From Leptolyngbya iicbica LK (GTDB lineage: Bacteria > Cyanobacteriota > Cyanobacteriia > Phormidesmidales > Phormidesmidaceae): 64,000 nt of DNA. Below are positions 45,059 through 54,820 of this stretch, one piece after another. Below the pieces are notes generated by a model. That model was not told the origin of the DNA. It did no database searches and worked only from the letters and a program-made list of their open reading frames with translations. The stretch spans positions 379,969-443,968 of the forward strand of contig NZ_QVFV01000003.1 of assembly GCF_004212215.1 (NCBI RefSeq). The letters run 5' to 3'. The position numbers were made by a program, and so were the translations under genes. How positions within the stretch are numbered: position 1 is the first letter of the stretch; each line of letters starts with the position of its first letter.

Positions 45059-46747
45059 ATGTCAGATAACCGTAGAAGTCAGGTCGTTACCCAAGGGGTA
45101 CAGCGCACGCCCAACCGAGCAATGTTGCGGGCGGTGGGATTTGGCGACAATGACTTTACCAAGCCCATCATCGGCGTAGCCAATGGCTACAGCACGATCA
45201 CCCCTTGCAATATGGGCATTGGCGATCTCGCCGAGCGCGCCGAAGCAGGGGTGCGTGAAGCCGGCGGCATGCCCCAAATCTTTGGCACTATCACCATCAG
45301 CGACGGCATTTCCATGGGGACGGAGGGCATGAAGTATTCCCTCGTTTCTCGCGAGGTGATCGCCGACTCCATTGAAACGGTGTGCAATGGCCAGAGCATG
45401 GATGGCGTCATCGCGATCGGGGGCTGCGATAAGAATATGCCGGGCGCGATGCTGGCGATGTGTCGGCTGAATATTCCTTCGATTTTTGTCTATGGCGGCA
45501 CGATCAAACCCGGTCACTACGAGGGCGAAGATCTGACGGTCGTGAGCGCCTTTGAAGCCGTGGGTGAATATAGCGCCGGCAAAATTGATGAAGAACGGCT
45601 CCTGGGAGTCGAACGTAATGCGTGTCCTGGGGCTGGTTCTTGTGGCGGCATGTACACGGCAAACACCATGTCCTCGGCATTTGAAGCCCTGGGCATGAGC
45701 TTGATGTACTCTTCCACCATGGCAGCAGAAGATGAGGAAAAGGCGGAGAGTACCGCTAAGTCGGCCCAAGTTTTGGTGGAAGCAGTGCGCAAGCAAATTC
45801 TGCCCCGGCAGATTCTTACCCGCAAGGCGTTTGAAAATGCGCTGTCGGTCATTATGGCCGTCGGTGGTTCCACCAACTCGGTGCTGCATATGCTGGCGAT
45901 CGCCAATGCGATCGGCGTCCCCCTCAGCATTGACGATTTTGAAACGATTCGCCGCAAGGTGCCTGTGCTGTGCGATCTCAAACCCTCGGGCCGCTACGTA
46001 GCGACCGATTTTCATCGGGCTGGCGGCGTGCCGCAAGTGATGAAAATGCTACTGAGCAAAGGGCTCTTGCACGGCGATGCCCTCACCATTACTGGGCAAA
46101 CCGTGGCTGAACTGTTAGCCGATATTCCTGCAGAGCCCCGCGCCGATCAAGACGTGATTCGCACCTTTGACCATCCCATGTATCCCCAAGGGCACCTGGG
46201 CATCCTCAAAGGCAACTTGGCAACAGAGGGCGCTGTGGCCAAACTCACGGGCATCAAAAAGCGGCAAATCACTGGCCCCGCCCGCGTGTTTGAGTCGGAA
46301 GAAGAATGCTTGCGGGCCATTCTCGATAAGCAAATCGTGGCGGGTGACATCGTCGTCGTGCGCTATGAAGGGCCGAAGGGCGGCCCCGGTATGCGCGAAA
46401 TGTTGGCCCCGACTTCGGCCATCATCGGTGCTGGCCTGGGCGATTCCGTGGGCTTGATCACCGATGGTCGCTTCTCGGGTGGCACGTATGGCATGGTTGT
46501 GGGTCACGTCGCCCCCGAAGCTGCGGTGGGGGGGACGATCGCCCTGGTGCAAGAGGGCGACTCCATCACCATCGACGCCGACCACAACCTGCTACAGCTC
46601 AACATCTCCGACGAAGAACTGGCGCAGCGGCGAGCCGCTTGGCAGCCGCGTAAGCCTAACTACACTCGCGGCATTTTAGGTAAATACGCCAAGCTGGTTT
46701 CCTCCAGCAGTCGCGGTGCCGTCACAGATCTCGATTTGTTTGAGTAA
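45059..46747 (+). CDS. ilvD: Dihydroxy-acid dehydratase
   Basis: This Fe-S enzyme dehydrates 2,3-dihydroxy acids in valine, leucine and isoleucine synthesis. The 562 residues carry the cluster cysteines in [13 protein letters not shown] (Cys123) and [19 protein letters not shown] (the CPGAGSC pair near 189 and 195), with the usual [16 protein letters not shown]-terminal region and [14 protein letters not shown] near the C-terminus. Length is normal. It begins at ATG 45059 and ends before a strong terminator at 46810. Confidence 0.97.
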   Translation: MSDNRRSQVVTQGVQRTPNRAMLRAVGFGDNDFTKPIIGVANGYSTITPCNMGIGDLAERAEAGVREAGGMPQIFGTITISDGISMGTEGMKYSLVSREVIADSIETVCNGQSMDGVIAIGGCDKNMPGAMLAMCRLNIPSIFVYGGTIKPGHYEGEDLTVVSAFEAVGEYSAGKIDEERLLGVERNACPGAGSCGGMYTANTMSSAFEALGMSLMYSSTMAAEDEEKAESTAKSAQVLVEAVRKQILPRQILTRKAFENALSVIMAVGGSTNSVLHMLAIANAIGVPLSIDDFETIRRKVPVLCDLKPSGRYVATDFHRAGGVPQVMKMLLSKGLLHGDALTITGQTVAELLADIPAEPRADQDVIRTFDHPMYPQGHLGILKGNLATEGAVAKLTGIKKRQITGPARVFESEEECLRAILDKQIVAGDIVVVRYEGPKGGPGMREMLAPTSAIIGAGLGDSVGLITDGRFSGGTYGMVVGHVAPEAAVGGTIALVQEGDSITIDADHNLLQLNISDEELAQRRAAWQPRKPNYTRGILGKYAKLVSSSSRGAVTDLDLFE

Positions 46748-46809
46748 GGACCGACTCCAGGGGGGACGGGCGCGATCGCGTCCCTCTCAAGCCAACGGCA
46801 ATCCTTTGC

Positions 46810-46841
46810 GCCCGAGCTGTAATGCGGCTCGGGCTTTTTTT
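46810..46841 (+). terminator. Intrinsic terminator of ilvD
   Basis: An 8-bp perfect stem GCCCGAGC/GCTCGGGC (46810-46817, 46827-46834) with a 9-base loop is followed by a T7 run. Confidence 0.9.
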
Positions 46842-47070
46842 GGCAATCTGGAATGATTCGAGTAAACGGAAGGCTGTTACCGCAGTCGATGCGGCCACTG
46901 AGCGCCACCTGACCTGATGGCGGTTTTCTGTGCTTTTAGGTTGACTCAACTGCAAATTTCTATCGCAAGATGCTGAGTGCTCGGCCCTTCATCCGCGACA
47001 ATGCAATAGGTCCAGTGTTGGCTGCGCTACCTGTACGCACTGGCCGCCCCGTCACACATGAGGATGCCCC
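46842..47070. other. Gap between ilvD terminator and lipoprotein gene
   Basis: No gene is seen. It is likely to hold the promoter of the lipoprotein gene at 47071. Confidence 0.35.
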
Positions 47071-47901
47071 ATGACTCTTTCTCGTTGGTTTCGACCCTTT
47101 TTGCCACTGATGTTGGTGACAGTGCTGACAGTCACCGCCTGTAGCTCTGCTCCCTCCAAATACGATCAGGTACAAGAGGACACGACGGGGTTTAATGCCC
47201 CCGCCGCGGTCGAAAAGGGCGCTGAGCAGGGTGGTAAATTCAACCAATTTTTTCCGGCCTCAGAAGGTGACTTCAAGGTCGTACCTTCGCAGGAAAAGCA
47301 GGGATTTGCGGAATACAAACTCAAGCGCGACGGTGAAACCCTGGCGATGCTGACGATTAATGACACCATCAGCCTGCCCGCGGCCGCCCAAAAGTATGAA
47401 GATGCCACCGAGTCGTTGGCGGGCTATCCCGTAGTACAGCAGGGCAACACAGCCACAGGACTCTTGGTAAATGGTCGCTATCAGGTCAAGGTGCTCTCTC
47501 GTAGTGACAGCTTTACCGCCAGCGATCGCGCCACCTGGCTCGAAAAATTTGACCTCGACAGCCTGGCGGAGCTGGAAGCCAACACGAAAGCCTATCGCCG
47601 CGTGCAAAAAAAGCAGGAGAAAGCTGCCCAGAAAGCTGCAGCTCAATCAGCCCCCACCCTCAAGTCAACCGAGACGACAAACTCGGCAACTTCGCCCTCT
47701 TCAAAAGCGCAGAGCGCACCCGTCACAAAATCCACTCCCGCTGCGGCTCAACCTAGCACCACATCAGAGTCATCAGCCCCCGATGAAGCTGCCACAGCGG
47801 AATCAGCTGACTCATCGGCTCCAGCGACCGCCACACCGGAAAGTGGGCCAAACTCGACCCTGGAAACCTCACCGTTTTTAGTGCCCACCCCCGCCAGCTA
47901 A
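47071..47901 (+). CDS. Lipoprotein, conserved cyanobacterial, function unknown
   Basis: The 276-residue product has a lipoprotein signal (PFLPLMLVTVLTVTAC, Cys at about 24 followed by SSAPS), so it is probably anchored to a membrane outside the cytoplasm. A compact domain of about 130 residues (FKVVPSQEKQGFAEYKLKRD, then TLAMLTINDTISLPAAAQKY) follows, and the C-terminal ~90 residues are Ala/Ser/Pro/Thr-rich and disordered. I do not recognise a functional family. It lies 64 bp before the next gene on the same strand. Confidence 0.8.
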   Translation: MTLSRWFRPFLPLMLVTVLTVTACSSAPSKYDQVQEDTTGFNAPAAVEKGAEQGGKFNQFFPASEGDFKVVPSQEKQGFAEYKLKRDGETLAMLTINDTISLPAAAQKYEDATESLAGYPVVQQGNTATGLLVNGRYQVKVLSRSDSFTASDRATWLEKFDLDSLAELEANTKAYRRVQKKQEKAAQKAAAQSAPTLKSTETTNSATSPSSKAQSAPVTKSTPAAAQPSTTSESSAPDEAATAESADSSAPATATPESGPNSTLETSPFLVPTPAS

Positions 47902-47965
47902 GCCACCAATCACGCCAGTTCGATCCATCTCAGCAATATTGACCCCTGATTTTTAGGAGCGCCCC

Positions 47966-48850
47966 ATGAGCGTCAAAATTTACGAAAAAGTAGATAAGCT
48001 ACCGACCGGCGGGCTGACCGTGCGCGCCTTGAAGACGCTGGATACCTTTGTGCCCGGACAGTGGAATAACCTGGTGGGCTTTGACCACACCATCAAAACC
48101 ATCACCGGGGAAAACGACGAGGCGATGGTGCAGGCCATTGGCGAACGAGCGATCGCCCTCTTCAACGACAAATCTCAGGGCTACCAACGAGCCCTGTGGC
48201 TGTATGAAACTGTCGATTCGGCGTCAGGCATGTTGGGTACCGCCGCCCTCGCCAACCGCATTGGTCAGGATACCTTTCTCGGCTTTCTCAAAAACATCAC
48301 TCCCAAACCCGAAAAAGCGCAGACCATTGACCTCTCAGTGAAGCTGGTCACCGAAGTTGTCGCCTTTTGCCACATCAACGGTATTCCCGGCGATAGTCTG
48401 GGCGATTTTCTCTCCGCCCTGGGTGACTACAGCAGTGAGTCGCTGATGCGCATGGCGGCTCTGGTGTCCTTTGATGGGGTGATTCCCCTGGGGGCCGATT
48501 TCAGCGCCAAAGCCCTTAACGCCATCAAAAATCTAGGGCCAGACGAACTGGAGAAAAATAACACCTTCAAAGGCGTGAAGAAAGAAATTCCGGGCAAGGA
48601 TGCCAAGGGCAAGCTCTCTTTCATTACGGAAAGCTTTGAGTCAACTCAGGGCTGGATGGATAACTTTGTCAGCGACAAGGGCATCACCCAGAGCGGCTTG
48701 GTAGACAAGCTGGCGGGCTTCATGGAAGGTTCCAAATCCAAGCTCGACTATTTGGGAGCCTTTTTGGATGTGTCCGTTCACTATTACGAACACACTGGCG
48801 TGCAAACCCTGGCCCGTCGCCTAATTGAACGCGCCGTAGCGGAACTGTAG
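47966..48850 (+). CDS. Conserved cyanobacterial protein of unknown function
   Basis: The 294-residue protein has no signal peptide or membrane segment. It begins MSVKIYEKVDKLPTGGLTVR and is helical throughout, with segments such as GENDEAMVQAIGERAIALFN and KLAGFMEGSKSKLDYLGAFLDV. No catalytic motif was recognised. It may be co-transcribed with the lipoprotein gene 64 bp upstream. A perfect 17-bp hairpin lies just beyond its stop. Confidence 0.7.
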   Translation: MSVKIYEKVDKLPTGGLTVRALKTLDTFVPGQWNNLVGFDHTIKTITGENDEAMVQAIGERAIALFNDKSQGYQRALWLYETVDSASGMLGTAALANRIGQDTFLGFLKNITPKPEKAQTIDLSVKLVTEVVAFCHINGIPGDSLGDFLSALGDYSSESLMRMAALVSFDGVIPLGADFSAKALNAIKNLGPDELEKNNTFKGVKKEIPGKDAKGKLSFITESFESTQGWMDNFVSDKGITQSGLVDKLAGFMEGSKSKLDYLGAFLDVSVHYYEHTGVQTLARRLIERAVAEL

Positions 48851-48880
48851 TCACCGTCAAGCATGGACAGACCCAGTTAA

Positions 48881-48921
48881 CGCGATCGCTGTTCTCAAAT
48901 GGGATGAGAACAGCGATCGCG
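48881..48921. terminator. 17-bp perfect hairpin with HIP1 arms between convergent genes
   Basis: Arms 48881-48897 and 48905-48921 are perfectly complementary (CGCGATCGCTGTTCTCA and its reverse complement) around a 7-base loop. Each arm contains a GCGATCGC octamer. It sits between convergent genes (the 47966 gene and tpiA), as a bidirectional terminator would, though no T run follows. Confidence 0.65.
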
Positions 48922-48937
48922 CCCAAAATTCTTTGTC

Positions 48938-49663
48938 CTACTGGAAGTTGACGATGCGCGCAAAGCCTTCCGCCTGCAGGCTCGCACCGCCGACGAGTAC
49001 GCCGTCGATTTCCGACTGGGCCATGATTTCGTCAATGTTGCCCGGCTTCACTGACCCACCGTACTGGATGGGCACATCCTGATTGGTCAGTTGCGCGCGG
49101 ATGGCCCCGATCACCTTATTCGCGTCGGTGGCTTCGCAGGTATCACCCGTGCCGATCGCCCAAATCGGTTCGTAAGCAATCACCAAGTTGCTCTGATCCA
49201 CATCGACCAAGTCTTTGCTGATTTGTGCGGCAATGATGCTGTCAGTTTCGCCCGCATCGCGCTGTTCCTTGGTTTCACCCACACAGAGAATCGGCGTCAA
49301 CCCGTGGCGCTGAGCAGCGAGTAAGCGCTGGTTCACGGTTTCGTCCGTTTCGCCAAAATACTGTCGGCGTTCGCTGTGACCAACGATGACGTAGCGCACG
49401 CCCAATTCGCTGAGCATATCGCCGGAGATTTCCCCCGTGAACGCGCCTTCATCCGCCCAGTGGATATTCTGCGCCCCCAATTTGATCAAGCTGCCGTGGA
49501 GATTTTTGGAGAGGGTACCCAGCGCGGTGAAGGGGACACAGAGTACCGCTTCGCGATCGTCGGGGGTCTCTGTCAAGTAGTTCAAAAACTCTTGGAGAAA
49601 CGCCAGCGCGTCCCCCTGAGTTTTGTGCATTTTCCAGTTTCCAGCAATGACAATCTTACGCAC
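48938..49663 (-). CDS. tpiA: Triosephosphate isomerase
   Basis: TIM interconverts dihydroxyacetone phosphate and glyceraldehyde 3-phosphate in glycolysis and the Calvin cycle. The 241 residues show the active site Lys in GNWKMHKT, His in [12 protein letters not shown], Glu in [13 protein letters not shown], and the phosphate loop [11 protein letters not shown]. Length is slightly short of 250 but complete. It starts at ATG 49663 and is transcribed alone. Confidence 0.97.
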   Translation of the reverse strand: MRKIVIAGNWKMHKTQGDALAFLQEFLNYLTETPDDREAVLCVPFTALGTLSKNLHGSLIKLGAQNIHWADEGAFTGEISGDMLSELGVRYVIVGHSERRQYFGETDETVNQRLLAAQRHGLTPILCVGETKEQRDAGETDSIIAAQISKDLVDVDQSNLVIAYEPIWAIGTGDTCEATDANKVIGAIRAQLTNQDVPIQYGGSVKPGNIDEIMAQSEIDGVLVGGASLQAEGFARIVNFQ

Positions 49664-49823
49664 AGGTCGTCTAACTCACGTTCTTTACAGCATTTCGCAT
49701 CACTGCATCCTACTAGGAAAAGGTGGCCTGAATCAAATACCGATTCGAGTGGTTGCGAGTGGGATTCAGACGATCAGCAGTTGGTTTAGAGGCACCTTTC
49801 AGCGATGAGCAACGCGCCGGGGG

Positions 49824-52800
49824 CTAACGAGGTGGGGTAGGTAAGACCAACTGTTGAGCATCGCCAGACTCTGGGACATATCCGTTGTCTGGCGGGCCAC
49901 CAAAGTAGCGATCGCTGAGTTGCTTCACCACGATGTACAAAATCGGTACCACAAACAAACTGAGGAAAGTCGCCACAAACATGCCCCCAAACACCGCCGT
50001 CCCCAGCGACTGACGGCTCCCGGCTCCGGCCCCAGTGGCAATCACCAGGGGAAAGATACTGCTCAGGGTCGATATCGCCGTCATCAGAATGGGGCGCATC
50101 CGTTGCTCAGCCGCTTCAAAGGCTGACTTGACGATGGGGAGCCCTTCACCGCGCAGTTGATTGGCAAATTCCACAATCAGAATGGAGTTTTTGCTGGCAA
50201 GGCCAATCAGCATCACCAGGCCAATTTGGCAGTACACGTCATTGGGCAGACCACGCAGGGTTTGGGCCAGCAGCGCCCCCAGCACCGCCAACGGTACCGC
50301 AAAGAGAATCACCACTGGGTCGATAAAGCTCTCGTACTGGGCCGCGAGAACGAGGAAGACAAACACCAATCCCAGGCCAAAAATGATCGGCGCTTGGTTA
50401 CCTGATTCAATTTCTTCCAACGAGGTGCCCGACCATTCGTAGCCCATACTCGGGGGCAACACTTGAGCCGATAGCTCCTCCATCGTGTTGAGGGCCACGC
50501 CTGAACTCACCCCCGGTGCAGGACTGCCCGTAATTTCGATCGCTCGATACAGGTTGTAGTGGTTGATGGTTTGCGCCCCTGTTGCGGAGGTCAAAGTCAC
50601 CAGGTTACCCAGGGGAATCATGTCGCCCCCCGCAGAACGCACGTACAACTTGTCGATGTCGTCGGGGTTAGAACGATATTGCTGGTCAGCCTGCACGTAG
50701 ACCCGATAAGTGCGCTGCCCCTGGGTAAAGTCATTGACATAGCGGGAACCGACATAAGCCTGCAACGTGCTGAACACGTCATCCACATCAACGCCGAGGG
50801 CTTTGGCGCGATCGCGATTCACATCCACAAGAATTTGAGGGGTCGCAGCAGAGTAGGTACTGAACACGTTCTGCAAGTTCGGGTCTTGATTGGCCGCGCC
50901 CAACAGCTCGCCCATTTTTTGCACCAGGGCGTCAATGCTCAAATTCCCGCGTCGATCTTGCAGCTGATACTGAAACCCGCCAAACTGCCCCAATCCCTGA
51001 ATTGCGGGAGGATTCACCGGAAAGACCCGCGCTTCTGTAATTTGGGAGAATTTGCCAAACAGTTGCCCGATCAACGCTTGGGCGGATTCGCCAGGGCCGC
51101 GTTCTGACCAGGGTTCCAAAGTCGTAAACACGACCCCAGAATTAGACGTGCTGCCCGAAAAGCTGAAACCCCCAACGGCAAAGGTCGCTCGCACTCCGGG
51201 CAACGCCAAAATGTCTTCTTCGACCTGGCTCATCACCTCGCTGGTGTAACTGAGTGAAACCCCCTCCGGCCCCTGAATCAAGGTAATAAAGTAGCCCTGA
51301 TCTTCATCCGGCAAAAAGGCGGAAGGCGCGGAGCGATAAAGCCAGCCAGTGATTACCAGTAGGGCAACGAAGGCGGCCAGTACCAACGGTTTCACCGAGT
51401 TCAACAATTCCAAGGTGCCGCGATAGGCGCGCCGCAATCCGTCCAAAAAGCGGTTGAAGCGGTTGAAAAAGGCGCCGAGCCAGCCGCCCATCGGCGGTTT
51501 TTGGCGCAGCAGCAGGCCTGCCAACGTCGGTGTCAACGTCAGGGCGTTAAAGGTGGAGAGGGCGATCGCAAAGGCGATCGTCAACGCAAATTGGCGATAC
51601 AGCGCCCCCGTCGTGCCCGGAAAAAAGGCCACGGGAATGAACACCGCCATCAGCACCAAGGAGGTCGCAATGACCGCTCCGGTGAGTTCCCGCATCGCCT
51701 CGATCGCGGCTCTGGTCGGCGGCATGCCCAAGTCCTGAATCTTGCGAGCAATATCCTCAACCACCACGATCGCGTCGTCTACCACCATGCCCGTCGCCAG
51801 GGTCAGCCCAAACAGCGTCAAGCTGTTGATGGAGAACCCAAAGATTTTCACAATGGCAAAGGTACCGATCAGCGCCACCGGAATCGTCACGGCGGGAATG
51901 ATCGTGGTGCGCCAGTCTTGCAAAAAGACAAAAATCACCAGGACAACTAGCAGTACCGCCTGCACCAACGTCCACACGACTTCGGTCAAAGACTGCTGCA
52001 CGTAGTCCGTCGTATCAAAGCCAATGCCGTACTCCATGCCTGGGGGAAACTGTTCGGCCAAACGGGCCATTTCATCTTTGACCCCTTGCGCCACCTCTAG
52101 AGCGTTACTGCCAGGCAGTTGGTAAATCCCCAAGCCGATGGCCTCTTGGCCCCGAAACCGCAAAAAGCTACCGTAGCTTTCGGCCCCCAGTTCGACCCGT
52201 CCCACATCACTGAACTTGACCAGTTCAGCATTGTCGCCCGTTTTGATGACGAGATTTTCAAATTCGTCAATGTCTTGAAAACGGCTCAGCGCCCTCAGGT
52301 CAATTTGAAACTGTTGGGAATCGGCGGATGGCGGCTGGCCCAGTTGTCCCGCCCCGACGGAAATGTTTTGCTCTCGCAGGGCATCGATCACATCTTGCGG
52401 GGTGAGATTGCGACTCGCCAGCTGCTGCGGATTGAGCCACAGGCGGACGGCATACGTCCGTTCGCCAAAGATCACCACGTTGCCCACCCCGTCGACCCGC
52501 CGCAACGCATCCACGATGTAGAGATCGGCGTAGTTGCTGAGAAAAATGTCGTCGTAGGTATCGTCTGGGGTGTAGACGCTCATCGCCAGCAGAATATTGC
52601 TGCTTTCTTTGCTGACCGTGACGCCTGTTTGTAAGACCGGCTCGGGCAGCTGCGGCTCGGCGAGGGAGACCCGGTTTTGCACATCCACTGCGGCGATGTC
52701 TTTGTTACGACTCGAATCAAAGGTCGCCGTGATGGCGCTAGTGCCATCGTTGCTGCTGCTGGAGGTCATGTAACGCAACCCTTCGACCCCGTTAATTTCC

Positions 52801-53003
52801 CGCTCAATCAAGTTGGTAACGGTCTTTTCCACCGTTTCAGCATCCGCACCGATGTAGTTGGCGCGAACACTAATCTGGGTGGGCGCAATATCGGGAAACT
52901 GGGCGATGGGCAGGGTCGGAATACTGATCGCGCCCACCAGCAGCAAGATCATCGCGCAAACCGTAGCAAATACTGGGCGTTTGATGAAGAAATTGACGAA
53001 CAT
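49824..53003 (-). CDS. RND-family efflux pump (HAE1/AcrB type)
   Basis: A 1059-residue inner-membrane proton antiporter with the 12-helix RND layout. Proton-relay residues are kept: the Asp-Asp pair in GMVVDDAIVVVEDI and the Lys in GLASKNSILIVEFANQ. The N-terminus MFVNFFIKRPVFATVCAMILL is typical of the HAE1 subgroup, which exports drugs, detergents and other hydrophobic compounds. Its gene lies 62 bp after that of the periplasmic adaptor on the same strand. No outer-membrane TolC-like gene is in the window. Confidence 0.96.
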   Translation of the reverse strand: MFVNFFIKRPVFATVCAMILLLVGAISIPTLPIAQFPDIAPTQISVRANYIGADAETVEKTVTNLIEREINGVEGLRYMTSSSSNDGTSAITATFDSSRNKDIAAVDVQNRVSLAEPQLPEPVLQTGVTVSKESSNILLAMSVYTPDDTYDDIFLSNYADLYIVDALRRVDGVGNVVIFGERTYAVRLWLNPQQLASRNLTPQDVIDALREQNISVGAGQLGQPPSADSQQFQIDLRALSRFQDIDEFENLVIKTGDNAELVKFSDVGRVELGAESYGSFLRFRGQEAIGLGIYQLPGSNALEVAQGVKDEMARLAEQFPPGMEYGIGFDTTDYVQQSLTEVVWTLVQAVLLVVLVIFVFLQDWRTTIIPAVTIPVALIGTFAIVKIFGFSINSLTLFGLTLATGMVVDDAIVVVEDIARKIQDLGMPPTRAAIEAMRELTGAVIATSLVLMAVFIPVAFFPGTTGALYRQFALTIAFAIALSTFNALTLTPTLAGLLLRQKPPMGGWLGAFFNRFNRFLDGLRRAYRGTLELLNSVKPLVLAAFVALLVITGWLYRSAPSAFLPDEDQGYFITLIQGPEGVSLSYTSEVMSQVEEDILALPGVRATFAVGGFSFSGSTSNSGVVFTTLEPWSERGPGESAQALIGQLFGKFSQITEARVFPVNPPAIQGLGQFGGFQYQLQDRRGNLSIDALVQKMGELLGAANQDPNLQNVFSTYSAATPQILVDVNRDRAKALGVDVDDVFSTLQAYVGSRYVNDFTQGQRTYRVYVQADQQYRSNPDDIDKLYVRSAGGDMIPLGNLVTLTSATGAQTINHYNLYRAIEITGSPAPGVSSGVALNTMEELSAQVLPPSMGYEWSGTSLEEIESGNQAPIIFGLGLVFVFLVLAAQYESFIDPVVILFAVPLAVLGALLAQTLRGLPNDVYCQIGLVMLIGLASKNSILIVEFANQLRGEGLPIVKSAFEAAEQRMRPILMTAISTLSSIFPLVIATGAGAGSRQSLGTAVFGGMFVATFLSLFVVPILYIVVKQLSDRYFGGPPDNGYVPESGDAQQLVLPTPPR

Positions 53004-53065
53004 TGAGGGTTCCTTGACGGCGGGATGCGATCGCGCAAGTTAAGAGACAAATTCACGTTGACCGA

Positions 53066-54451
53066 CTAGGAAGGAGGGCCAGAACTGGCGTCTTCCGGAG
53101 GGCTATCCGCATCGGACTGGGGCAAGATTGGGGTGCCGTCTTGTAGATTCAAAATGCCGGAAACGACGATGGTTTCCCCCAGTTCGAGGCCACTGAGCAC
53201 TTCAAAATCATTACCTTGAATATTGCCTAACTGCACTGGACGCAATCGGGCCACTTGCTCTGGAGCAGGCATCCCCGGCGGCACCGCATTCGGTGGGGGC
53301 AACTCTTCTTCAGTGCCTTCATCTGCGACGTAAACAAAGGTCTGGCCGCCCAGCCGAGTAATCGCCGCCGTGGGCACTAACACCCCGGGCTGTTCTGACC
53401 AGATCAATCGCGCTTCGACTTTTTGGGCGTCTTGCAACTGCCCCTGCGGATTGTCAAATTGCGCTTTGACCAACACAGTTTGGGTGTCGGAGTCAGTTTG
53501 GGGCGAAATGAAGCTGATGCCGCCCGTAGCGATCGCAGTTTCACCATCCACCGGCAGCAATTCCACTGGCAGACCCAATTGCAAGCGATCGCGCTGCTCA
53601 ATGGGGATCTGCAAATCAAGTTCCAGGGTCGCGTTTTCCGTGATGTTGGTGATCACGGTGTTGGTGCTGACAAAATCACCGAGTTTAACGTTCAAATTGC
53701 CGACGGTACCAGCGATCGGAGCCGTCACCGTCCGATCTTGCAAACTCTGCTGGGCCGCGGCTTGATTAGCTTGAGCTTGGGCGACACTGGCTTCCGCCTG
53801 ATTCAAATTGGCCTGGGCGGCAGCAATTTCATCTCGGGCCGAAGCCAGGGTCGCCTGGGCTACCTCTAAATCTCGGCGAGCCAAATCAAGCTCTTGTTGC
53901 GACTGGGCGCCCTGAGCAACGAGTTGTTGTGTTCGGTTAAATTCAGCTTCTTGCAGGGCGAGTTCAGCCTCTAGTTCGGCCCTGCGTGCTAACAAGGCTT
54001 GCAGAGAAGACGCCGCTGACTGCCGGGCCGATTCGGCGGCGGCGACATTTGCCGTTGCCGCGTTAGCCTCAGCCTGAGTGCGATCCGGGCTGATTAAGAC
54101 GATGGGTTGCCCCGGGCTCACGCGATCGCCCGCGCTGACATACACCTGCGTTACTCGACCCGAAACCTCGGGCTGCAACACCACCCCAGTTTGCGCCTCC
54201 AGGCTGCCCAAAAACTCCGAAGCATCTTGCACATTCCCCGTTTGCACGGGCTCTAGCTGCACGGTCACCCCCGGCGGCATACCCATCCCGCCGGGGCCGC
54301 GCGAGCCCATCAAGCGCCAGACCAGAAACCCGCCAGCCAGCAATAAAATACCGATGCCCCCAGCGATGAGCCACCGCCCCATACCAGGACGACGATCGCT
54401 GGCCGCACTTGTTGACAGTGGCTTGGTAGAAGATAGATTGGGCGCAGCCAT
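53066..54451 (-). CDS. Periplasmic adaptor of RND efflux system (AcrA/HlyD family)
   Basis: A 461-residue membrane-fusion protein. It has an N-terminal anchor (GRWLIAGGIGILLLAGGFLVW), a lipoyl/barrel region (VQLEPVQTGNVQDASEFLGS), a coiled-coil hairpin of about residues 130-230, rich in Ala/Gln (ARRAELEAELALQEAEFN, EIAAAQANLNQAEASVAQAQ), and the PTAAITRLGGQTFVYV barrel. It joins the RND pump to an outer-membrane channel. It is the first gene of the operon, with the pump 62 bp downstream. The C-terminal tail is Pro/Ser/Asp-rich. Confidence 0.95.
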   Translation of the reverse strand: MAAPNLSSTKPLSTSAASDRRPGMGRWLIAGGIGILLLAGGFLVWRLMGSRGPGGMGMPPGVTVQLEPVQTGNVQDASEFLGSLEAQTGVVLQPEVSGRVTQVYVSAGDRVSPGQPIVLISPDRTQAEANAATANVAAAESARQSAASSLQALLARRAELEAELALQEAEFNRTQQLVAQGAQSQQELDLARRDLEVAQATLASARDEIAAAQANLNQAEASVAQAQANQAAAQQSLQDRTVTAPIAGTVGNLNVKLGDFVSTNTVITNITENATLELDLQIPIEQRDRLQLGLPVELLPVDGETAIATGGISFISPQTDSDTQTVLVKAQFDNPQGQLQDAQKVEARLIWSEQPGVLVPTAAITRLGGQTFVYVADEGTEEELPPPNAVPPGMPAPEQVARLRPVQLGNIQGNDFEVLSGLELGETIVVSGILNLQDGTPILPQSDADSPPEDASSGPPS

Positions 54452-54820
54452 TACCGAGACCCCAAAATTAAACTGAACCGTTTAGGCAATTTGACCATAG
54501 TAATGCAACTCAACAACTTTGTCGGTATCTTCCGAACGCAAAACTGAGGCGATTGCTGTGGATATAAATGCCTTCATCAAAGTGGGTGATCGCTAGTGCG
54601 ATCGGGAACTGTCGAAAGGCAGATTTTTGGGCGGTGAATTGAAACCCGTTGTCAATCGGCATCTGACTGCGGATGGTCAATCCCAGCGTTGCGGTTCAGG
54701 ATAATGAAGGTCCATCTTGGCGGAATCAATGCGCCGCTAGCCAGGAACCGTAGAAACGGCTGTTCCCACTCGTTGAATGCTCATGATCTGAAGCGATCGC
54801 TCCAAACTGCCACACCTTCA
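54452..54820. other. Gene-free stretch
   Basis: This gap between the aspC stop and the upstream side of the adaptor gene shows no convincing coding frame, terminator or operator. A TetR- or MarR-type regulator gene is not present here. Confidence 0.4.

Noticed and set aside
45062-46036. 324-codon minus-strand frame opposite ilvD
   Set aside because: Antisense of ilvD; no domain pattern and no ribosome site.
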